NCBI GenBank assembly: GCA_020050965.1
Contig: JAGVJV010000282.1
Location: forward strand, 1-11,023
Origin: Parachlamydiales bacterium
GTDB lineage: Bacteria > Chlamydiota > Chlamydiia > Chlamydiales > Rhabdochlamydiaceae
Direction of reading: 5' to 3'
DNA: 11,023 nucleotides
Below, piece by piece: positions 5,010-11,023 of the stretch (position 1 is its first letter; every line of letters starts with the position of its first letter). Both the position numbers and the translations under genes were made by a program. The notes under the pieces were generated by a model. That model had not been told where the DNA came from. It saw only the letters and a list, made by a program, of their open reading frames with translations, and ran no database searches.

Positions 5010-7618
5010 TGCGATTATTTTTTGCCATCCTTAAGGCAATCTTTAGCCTTCGTTATCGGATTAAGGTAGTAGGGCTAAATGAGATTGCCAAAATAAAACG
5101 GGAGGGCATTTTATTTTTGCCCAACCATCCTGCCGAAATAGATCCTGTGATCTTAACAGTGGTTTTAGGAGGCTATTTTAGGCCGCGTCCGCTTGCAGGC
5201 GAAGATTTTTATTTCCAAAAGTGGATTCGGACGTTCATGGATCTGGTCAGGGCTCTGCCCATTCCGACAAATGTTTCGATCAATAAATGGAAAGAGGGGC
5301 AGATTGAAAAGACGAAAAGAAAAATCGTCGATGCGTTAAATCTGGGAGATAATTTCCTCATCTATCCTGCAGGGAGACTAAAACGCACCCCTGTAGAACA
5401 AATACAGGCTGCATTTCTTACTTATGAAATTATTAAAATGAAACCCGACCTGCCCATCGTCTTGATCCGTACGACGGGGCTCTGGGGAAGCTCCTTTTCG
5501 CGCGCTCCGACCAAAGCCACTCCCGATTTTGGTAAAGTGCTGAAAGAGTGCTTCAAAGTGGTATTAAAAAATGGGGTCTTCTTTACACCACGCCGCAATG
5601 TCACCATCGAAATGGAATTTGCTCCTGCCGACTTTCCGCGCCATGGAGAAAAGATGGAAATCAACAAATGGCTTGAAAATTGGTACAATAAACATGGTCC
5701 TGAACCAGAAAAATACGTCTCTTTTCTCTTTTGGAAAACTCAGCTGCCAGAAATCCGGAAAGAGGAGGAGGTCTCCTTCCAGCAGGTCGATATCTCTGAT
5801 AAAAAACGGAATGAAATTCTCGCCTTTTTAGCGAAGAAAGCAAGCCGCCCTATTTCAGAGCTCCACCCGCATTTGCACCTTTCCAACGATTTAGGGCTCG
5901 ATTCTCTCGATGTAAGCGATCTGCTGGTCTTTTTAGAAGATCATTTCGAAATTGGTCATCTCGAACTTGGGCAGCTCCAAACTGTGAAAGATCTCTTCCT
6001 AGCTGCCGGTGGGAAAAAAGAAACAGTGGGTCCCATCGAAAAAAAATCGAAATGGCCAGATGAAGGACCTCGACCGCCCATTGAAATGCCTACCGGATCT
6101 AGTTTGCAAGAGGCATTTTTAAGATCGTGTGAGCGGATGGGAAAGGCAACCGCTTGTGCCGATGCTTTATCGGGTTCTCTTTCCTATAAAGAGCTCAAGC
6201 AACGTGCGCTGATTCTCTCACTCAAAATCAGAGAGATGCCCTGCGAAAAAATCGGCATATTATTGCCCGCTTCTGTCGGCGCTTACGTTACCATCCTTGC
6301 GACCCTCCTCGCTGGTAAAGTGCCGGTGATGCTCAACTGGACCGCAGGCAGCCGCAGCCTAGAATATGTGGCGGAGCTTTGCGGCCTAAAGACCATTTTG
6401 AGCTCCTATCGCTTCATTAGCCGCGCCGATGGGGTCGATTTAGGCAAGACCGATGATTTACTCATCTTCTTAGAAGAGATACGCCACACCCTTTCACTCA
6501 AGGCGAAATTACATGGGGTTTTTTTGAGTTTTCTCCCCATTTCCAAACTCATCGGTAAAGTAAAAGAAGAAGATACAGCAGTCATACTCTTTACAAGCGG
6601 GACCGAGACTTTGCCAAAAGGAGTACCCTTAAGTCATGGCAATCTGCTCTCTAATATAAAGGCGATTATCGAGCGAATGATGTTCCAAGCTACCGACATC
6701 TCCTATGGAGTATTGCCACCCTTTCACACGATTGGATTTTCAATCACCGGCCTTCTCCCTCTTCTGGCCGGTATAAAAACTTGCTATGCGCCCGATCCAA
6801 CCAATAGCCACAGCCTCGTCCATGATATCGACCACTGGAAACCGACCATATTTTGCTGTGCTCCCGGTTTCCTCAAATCGGTATTGCAAATTGCCAATGA
6901 GGAGCAGTTAAAAAGCTTGAAGACGGTTGTGACAGGTGCAGACAAAGCATCGCCAGAGCTCATCGAAACAGTGAAGAAACAAGGAAAAATTTTCGTCGAA
7001 GGCTATGGCATCTCTGAATGCAGCCCTCTCGTTTCATTGACATCGCCAACAGGGTCTCCAAAAGGAGTAGGCCTGCCCATTCCCCACGTAGAAATTTGCA
7101 TCGTCGATCCAGAAAATAGTAGGCCTCTTCCTCAAGGCCAAGAAGGGGAAATATGCATCAATGGACCTAACGTCTTCCAAGGTTACATCGGCATCAAAAA
7201 AGATCCCTTCCTCAACCTCAATGGGAAGCGTTGGTACCGCTCTGGAGATCGGGGCAAACTTGATACAGATGGAACTCTGATCATTTGTGGAAGGCTCAAA
7301 CGATTTGTCAAGATCGGAGGGGAGATGGTCAGCCTAGGAGGGCTTGAGGCCGATTTGCTTTCCATTTGCCACAAAAAAGGCTGGCTTCTGATGAGCGACC
7401 AGCCGCAGCTAGCAATTGCTGTCAAAGAAGGTGAAAAAGCCAAAATCATCCTCTACATCACAGCCGATGTCGATCGGGACGAGATCAATCGAGAGCTGAT
7501 CGATTCTGGCCACGGAAGCATAGTCAAAATTGCAGAAGTGCGCAAGGTTCCACAGATTCCCTTGACTGGGACAGGTAAAGTTCAGTATCGTGTATTAGAT
7601 GAGACTCTACAACACTGA
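5006..7618 (+). CDS. Three-domain PlsC acyltransferase / acyl carrier protein / AMP-forming acyl ligase, copy 2
   Basis: This 870-residue tandem paralogue of the preceding gene has the same domain order and long near-identical blocks, for example RTTGLWGSSFS, EFAPADFPR, NKWLENWYNK, LHLSNDLGLDSLD and LLPLLAGIKTC. PlsC has H41-x4-D46 in PNHPAEID and YPAGRLK (A122) in the altered third motif. The ACP serine is S300. The ligase has TSGTETLPKGV at 530-540, YGISECSP, WYRSGDRG and C-terminal K858 in TGKVQYR. All three domains therefore keep their main catalytic residues except the PlsC glutamate. Divergence is highest in the linkers and in the segment after the ACP, so the copies may differ in acyl chain or acceptor. 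Translation is probably coupled to copy 1 (ATGA; a second ATG follows at once), and its 3' end overlaps cysS by 20 bases. Confidence 0.9.
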   Translation: MMRLFFAILKAIFSLRYRIKVVGLNEIAKIKREGILFLPNHPAEIDPVILTVVLGGYFRPRPLAGEDFYFQKWIRTFMDLVRALPIPTNVSINKWKEGQIEKTKRKIVDALNLGDNFLIYPAGRLKRTPVEQIQAAFLTYEIIKMKPDLPIVLIRTTGLWGSSFSRAPTKATPDFGKVLKECFKVVLKNGVFFTPRRNVTIEMEFAPADFPRHGEKMEINKWLENWYNKHGPEPEKYVSFLFWKTQLPEIRKEEEVSFQQVDISDKKRNEILAFLAKKASRPISELHPHLHLSNDLGLDSLDVSDLLVFLEDHFEIGHLELGQLQTVKDLFLAAGGKKETVGPIEKKSKWPDEGPRPPIEMPTGSSLQEAFLRSCERMGKATACADALSGSLSYKELKQRALILSLKIREMPCEKIGILLPASVGAYVTILATLLAGKVPVMLNWTAGSRSLEYVAELCGLKTILSSYRFISRADGVDLGKTDDLLIFLEEIRHTLSLKAKLHGVFLSFLPISKLIGKVKEEDTAVILFTSGTETLPKGVPLSHGNLLSNIKAIIERMMFQATDISYGVLPPFHTIGFSITGLLPLLAGIKTCYAPDPTNSHSLVHDIDHWKPTIFCCAPGFLKSVLQIANEEQLKSLKTVVTGADKASPELIETVKKQGKIFVEGYGISECSPLVSLTSPTGSPKGVGLPIPHVEICIVDPENSRPLPQGQEGEICINGPNVFQGYIGIKKDPFLNLNGKRWYRSGDRGKLDTDGTLIICGRLKRFVKIGGEMVSLGGLEADLLSICHKKGWLLMSDQPQLAIAVKEGEKAKIILYITADVDRDEINRELIDSGHGSIVKIAEVRKVPQIPLTGTGKVQYRVLDETLQH

Positions 7619-9005
7619 AACACGTCAAAAAGAGACGATCGTCCCACTCCACGACAACCAGATACGGCTGTATACCTGCGGACCGACCGTCTACAACTTT
7701 GCCCATATCGGCAATTTCCGCACCTACGTCTTCGAAGACTTGCTCCGCCGCTCGCTCAAGTACTTCGGCTTTGAGGTGATCCAGGTCCAAAACATCACCG
7801 ACATCGACGATAAAACCCTTGCTGGGGCGATCCACGAGAAAAAAACCTTAAAAGAGTATACGCAACCCTATACGCAAGCCTTTTTTGATGATCTAAAAAA
7901 ATTGAACGTCGAGAAGGCCGAGCACTACCCCCATGCGACGGACTACATCCCGCACATGATCTACCTGATCCAAAAACTAATCGATCGGGGCATTGCCTAC
8001 CGAGGAGCCGATGAGAGCATCTACTACTCTATCCACAAATTTCCTCACTACGGCCGCCTTTCCCATCTCAATATCACCGAGCTAAGAGCAGGTGCATCCC
8101 GCCGAGTCGGCACCGATGAGTATGATAAAGAAAATCTGGCAGATTTCGTCCTTTGGAAAGCTTATGACTACGAGCGCGATGGAGACATCTATTGGGAAAG
8201 CCCTTTTGGAAAAGGACGCCCTGGCTGGCATATCGAATGCTCCGCAATGGCGATGAGCCTACTAGGCGAAACCATCGACATACACGTCGGCGGAGTCGAC
8301 AACATGTTCCCCCACCACGAAAACGAGATCGCCCAATCAGAAGGGTGCACTGACAAGTGCTTTGTCAAACATTGGCTCCATGCAGAACATCTCCTCGTCG
8401 ACCACAGAAAGATGTCCAAAAGCCTCGGGAATTTCTACACCCTTCGCGATCTTCTCAAAAAAGGTTACACCGGCCCAGAAGTGCGGTTCCTCTTGCTTAG
8501 CGCCCATTACCGCACCCAGCTCAACTTCACCATGGAAGGGCTCGACGCTGCCCGCACAACTTTAGAGAGGCTAGCAGATTTCATCGATAGACTTAAGGCA
8601 ATTACCCAGAAAGAGAATGGAGGCGAGATCGATGAGATCATCAATACCACTCGTCAAACCTTTAAAGATGCCCTTGCTGACGACCTCAATATCTCCCAAG
8701 CCAATGCCGCGCTGTTTGATCTGGTACGGAAAGTCAACCAGTTATGCGATAGCAATAAGGTTGGGGTAGAGGAGGCCAAAAAAGCACTCGCCTTTATGCA
8801 TGAACTTGACAATGTGCTCGGCTTTATTCCATTTGCAAGAAAGGAGCTCGACATTCCACACGAGCTTACTCAAGCCCTCGAAAAGAGAGAAGAAGCGCGC
8901 CAGTCCAAAAACTGGGCTGAGGCCGATAAACAGCGCGCTATTATCACTGCCGCGGGCTATTTAATCGAAGATACACCTGCAGGTCCCCGGCTGAAGAAAA
9001 AATGA
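7599..9005 (+). CDS. cysS: Cysteinyl-tRNA synthetase
   Basis: This class I synthetase charges tRNA-Cys with cysteine in the cytosol. It has 468 residues, a normal length. Landmarks are the zinc cysteine C27 in YTCGPTVYNFAHIG, the HIGH-type signature H36-IGN, a second zinc cysteine in GWHIECSAM, the HHENEIAQSEG histidine-glutamate block, and KMSKS at 271-275, followed by the anticodon-binding helical C-terminus. The start at 7599 lies inside the end of the acyltransferase gene (20-base overlap). It is supported by the family N-terminus (RLYNTETRQK). No separate promoter fits, so it is probably read from the upstream genes. The gene ends in an ATGA overlap with the next one. As I recall, cysS and lysS are adjacent in Chlamydia; here a small gene separates them. 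Confidence 0.97.
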   Translation: MRLYNTETRQKETIVPLHDNQIRLYTCGPTVYNFAHIGNFRTYVFEDLLRRSLKYFGFEVIQVQNITDIDDKTLAGAIHEKKTLKEYTQPYTQAFFDDLKKLNVEKAEHYPHATDYIPHMIYLIQKLIDRGIAYRGADESIYYSIHKFPHYGRLSHLNITELRAGASRRVGTDEYDKENLADFVLWKAYDYERDGDIYWESPFGKGRPGWHIECSAMAMSLLGETIDIHVGGVDNMFPHHENEIAQSEGCTDKCFVKHWLHAEHLLVDHRKMSKSLGNFYTLRDLLKKGYTGPEVRFLLLSAHYRTQLNFTMEGLDAARTTLERLADFIDRLKAITQKENGGEIDEIINTTRQTFKDALADDLNISQANAALFDLVRKVNQLCDSNKVGVEEAKKALAFMHELDNVLGFIPFARKELDIPHELTQALEKREEARQSKNWAEADKQRAIITAAGYLIEDTPAGPRLKKK

Positions 9006-9259
9006 GTCAAAAAAAGACTAGTAAAGAAGAGCATTACCTTCTAAAGCTTCATGAGATGGCCTCCGCCAAAGGTGGTCCAAAGAATGAAGTAGACCGCTAT
9101 AAGGTAGGGGAGGCCATAGGAGAGAGCCCTAAAGGGGTCGACCATACCGTCCAAATCCTGACCAAAAATGGGATGACCAAAAAGACCGATGAGCGCCACG
9201 TCCAACTGACAGATTTCGGCCTAAAGGTTATAAAACAGTATTTATACCCATCTCAATAA
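9002..9259 (+). CDS. Small putative winged-helix protein (85 aa)
   Basis: I do not recognise a named family. The 85 residues begin with a charged, Lys-rich N-terminus. Residues ~33-61 (YKVGEAIGESPKGVDHTVQ, then ILTKNGMTKK) read as helix-turn-helix: a short first helix, a turn around E41-S42 and a longer recognition helix. Residues ~62-81 (DERHVQLTDFGLKVIKQYL) read as a beta wing and final helix. This layout is typical of small winged-helix DNA-binding proteins such as MarR- or PadR-like cores. DNA binding is inferred from pattern only. The start codon overlaps the cysS stop (ATGA) with no strong Shine-Dalgarno, implying coupled expression. lysS follows after 81 bases, making an autoregulatory or lysS-regulating role a testable idea. 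Confidence 0.75.
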   Translation: MSQKKTSKEEHYLLKLHEMASAKGGPKNEVDRYKVGEAIGESPKGVDHTVQILTKNGMTKKTDERHVQLTDFGLKVIKQYLYPSQ

Positions 9260-9288
9260 AGTTTCGCAAAACCACTTTAACAGGGTAC

Positions 9289-9317
9289 TGGACTTTTCAT
9301 CTTCCTTTGGCTACAAT
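9289..9317 (+). promoter_or_regulatory. Candidate sigma-70/sigma-66 type promoter for lysS
   Basis: TGGACT (9289-9294) and TACAAT (9312-9317) are separated by 17 bases. They match the housekeeping consensus at 4 of 6 and 5 of 6 positions. The predicted start near 9324 would give a short leader before the ATG at 9341, with GGAG at 9332-9335 as ribosome binding site 5 bases upstream. This implies that lysS can be transcribed independently of the long operon. Confidence 0.55.
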
Positions 9318-9340
9318 GGCTTTTTTTTATTGGAGCCAAA
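9306..9340 (+). repeat. 7-bp inverted repeat flanking the lysS leader
   Basis: TTTGGCT (9306-9312) and AGCCAAA (9334-9340) are perfect inverted copies separated by 21 bases that include a run of eight T. The right arm overlaps the Shine-Dalgarno and abuts the start codon; the left arm overlaps the -10 hexamer. A transcript starting near 9324 would lack the left arm, so an RNA hairpin could form only in read-through transcripts from cysS. It may also be chance. Confidence 0.3.
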
Positions 9341-11023
9341 ATGAAGATCGATCGAGAGATTTGGGAAAAATACCCTCATTTAAAAGTGGGAATATTAATT
9401 GCCAAGAGTGTAAATAACAGTGTCCAAAACCCTGACATTTTAAAGCACTTGCGCAAGTGCGAGCATGATGCCAAAAATAAGTATGCTCAGACCGATCTTG
9501 GCAATGTGGAAAAATTGATTGACTGGCGCGAGGCCTACCGCTCTTTTGGCTATAAGCCCTCTTCGACTCGCTGCTCGGCAGAAGCGCTACTTCGTCGGGC
9601 CTTGAAGGACAATCAGCTTCCAGACATCAATCCGATGGTCAATCTTTACAATAGCATCTCTCTAAAACATACCCTTCCTTTGGGTGCCGATGATCTAGAT
9701 AAGCTGGATGGGAAATTGCGTTTGACGATCGCCAAGGGAGATGAGCCGTTTGTCGCTTTGGGCGGAGGGGAAGCTGAAATGGCTTTGCCTGGCGAGGTGA
9801 TTTACCGCGATGATAAAGAGATCACCTGTAAGGCGTGGAACTGGCGCGAGTGCGATAAGACTAAGTTGACTGCACAGACCAAGAATGCGGTACTGGTTAT
9901 CGAGGGGCTTGAGCATGCCCATTTGAGCGAAATTGCCTATGCACTAAAAGAATTAAAGCAGTTGATTGAGGGGTATTGCGGCGGCACATTTGAGATGTAT
10001 CTGCTCGATAGTTCCCATCCAGAAATGAATGAGAGTTCCAAGCTGGAAAATCGAACGATCCCTGTGCAGCTTCACCAACCCGAGTATCACAAGCAGGAAG
10101 CTTTTCTTACTCGTAAAGCTAAGCTTGAAGAACTTCTTCAGATGGGAATGGATCCCTATCCGGCCAAATTTGAGCCGACAAATGATGTGAAGGCCATAGG
10201 TGCCAAGTATGAAGGGCAAGAGGTGGGCACGTTTGAAGAGGCTAATGCGGGTAAGTCCGACCACGCTAAAATTGCTGGAAGGCTTATTCTTTTTCGTCCG
10301 ATGGGAACCAACATTTTCGCCCATCTGCTCGATGAAAATCACAAAATCCAGGTGCTGTTCAATCGGGATGAGACCAAAGTAAACGGGCTACCTTCTGATC
10401 AATCTGCCATCAAATTCATCGAAAAGAAACTGGATTTGGGCGATTTCATCGGAGTTGAGGGGAATTTATTCCGCACGCAGAAAGGGGAGCTCACTCTATT
10501 CGCCAAAGACGTGACTCTTCTCTGTAAATCGCTTCTGCCACTACCCGATAAGCATAAAGGGATCGTCGACAAGGGGACCCGCTATCGCAAGCGCTGGCTC
10601 GATCTGATTGCCCACCCTGAAGTAGGCGAGCAGCTAAGATTGCGCAGTAGAATTATCTCCCTCATCCGCAAGTACTATGCTGAGCATGGCTTTTTGGAAG
10701 TAGAGACTCCTATTCTGCAGAATATCTATGGCGGAGCTGCTGCCAAACCGTTCATTACACACCATAACGCACTTTCTCAAGATATGTATTTGCGCATCGC
10801 CTTGGAGATCGCCCTCAAAAAACTGATCGTCGGGGGGATCAACCGAGTCTACGAAATCGGCAAGGTGTTCCGCAATGAGGGGATCGACCGGACCCACAAT
10901 CCTGAATTCACGATGCTGGAGGCTTACGCTGCCTATTGGGATTACAACGATGTGATGGTCTTTACAGAAACGCTCTATGAAAAACTCGCCTTGGAGATCT
11001 TTGGGACCACTAATCTTGGCAAA
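9341..11023 (+). CDS. lysS: B3/B4 domain fused to class II lysyl-tRNA synthetase, 3' end cut by the window edge
   Basis: The frame is open for 561 codons to the window edge. Residues ~8-235 match free-standing B3/B4-domain proteins, related to the editing module of the PheRS beta subunit. Landmarks are YPHLKVGILIAK, LIDWREAYRSFGYKPSSTR (to R77), INPMVNLYNSISLKHTLPLG, WNWRECDKTKLT (W168) and VIEGL. Residues ~250 onward are LysRS: AFLTRKAKLEELLQMGMDPYP, an OB-fold anticodon-binding domain from ~309 (HAKIAGRLILFRPMG), then the class II core with LEVETPILQ, GGAAAKPFITHHNAL and motif 2 VFRNEGIDRTHNPEFTMLE (R511, E513). Motif 3 lies beyond the window. LysRS attaches lysine to tRNA-Lys; the extra domain may bind or deacylate tRNA (inference). 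The start is supported by GGAG 5 bases upstream and by the B3/B4 N-terminus. Standard bacterial LysRS is about 500 residues without this domain. Confidence 0.92.
   Translation, partial: MKIDREIWEKYPHLKVGILIAKSVNNSVQNPDILKHLRKCEHDAKNKYAQTDLGNVEKLIDWREAYRSFGYKPSSTRCSAEALLRRALKDNQLPDINPMVNLYNSISLKHTLPLGADDLDKLDGKLRLTIAKGDEPFVALGGGEAEMALPGEVIYRDDKEITCKAWNWRECDKTKLTAQTKNAVLVIEGLEHAHLSEIAYALKELKQLIEGYCGGTFEMYLLDSSHPEMNESSKLENRTIPVQLHQPEYHKQEAFLTRKAKLEELLQMGMDPYPAKFEPTNDVKAIGAKYEGQEVGTFEEANAGKSDHAKIAGRLILFRPMGTNIFAHLLDENHKIQVLFNRDETKVNGLPSDQSAIKFIEKKLDLGDFIGVEGNLFRTQKGELTLFAKDVTLLCKSLLPLPDKHKGIVDKGTRYRKRWLDLIAHPEVGEQLRLRSRIISLIRKYYAEHGFLEVETPILQNIYGGAAAKPFITHHNALSQDMYLRIALEIALKKLIVGGINRVYEIGKVFRNEGIDRTHNPEFTMLEAYAAYWDYNDVMVFTETLYEKLALEIFGTTNLGK

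Noticed and set aside
2358..7618. Part of a polyketide or nonribosomal peptide cluster, because ACP and AMP-ligase domains occur together
   Set aside because: There is no ketosynthase, condensation or thioesterase domain in these proteins, and the N-terminal PlsC domain plus ligase order point to lipid acylation.
9260..9340. Rho-independent terminator after the small winged-helix gene, suggested by the T8 run at 9321-9328
   Set aside because: No GC-rich stem immediately precedes the T run, and the region is better explained as a promoter and leader for lysS.
9695..10897. Several open frames of 60-129 codons overlapping lysS
   Set aside because: They lie inside the continuous 561-codon B3/B4-LysRS frame, which explains the sequence.

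Overview
The window looks like a chromosomal segment of a chlamydia-like bacterium (phylum Chlamydiae, probably an environmental family rather than genus Chlamydia). The main reason is gene order. As I recall the Chlamydia trachomatis map, fabF is followed by a small Nudix hydrolase, acyltransferase/acyl-ACP-synthetase genes lie close by, and lysS is next to cysS. The same partners appear here in a compressed and altered arrangement. Base composition is moderate. No tRNA, rRNA, CRISPR array, insertion sequence or phage gene was recognised.

Layout. Left block, + strand (1-1744): the 3' end of fabF, a Nudix hydrolase overlapping it by ATGA, and bioY, the biotin ECF transporter S component. bioY is preceded by a short hairpin that includes its Shine-Dalgarno and is followed by a long stem-loop that probably terminates it. 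Middle block, - strand (1810-2309): two tiny basic orphan proteins, one containing an internal 10-residue duplication. Right block, + strand (2358-9259): four genes joined by short overlaps. These are two tandem paralogues of about 870-880 residues, each PlsC-type acyltransferase + acyl carrier protein + AMP-forming acyl ligase, then cysS, then an 85-residue putative winged-helix protein. After an 81-base gap with a good promoter candidate comes lysS, which runs off the right edge. Its first ~240 residues are a PheRS-beta-like B3/B4 domain fused to a class II lysyl-tRNA synthetase.

How they may work together. FabF (chain elongation), BioY (biotin for acetyl-CoA carboxylase) and the two Aas-like proteins (activation and transfer of acyl chains) form a fatty-acid and phospholipid theme suited to an intracellular bacterium that uses host lipids. 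CysRS and the fused LysRS belong to translation. The most unusual points are the B3/B4-LysRS fusion, which suggests a tRNA-quality-control module built into LysRS, and the duplicated three-domain acyltransferase-ACP-ligase enzymes. In both of these enzymes the PlsC glutamate motif is altered.
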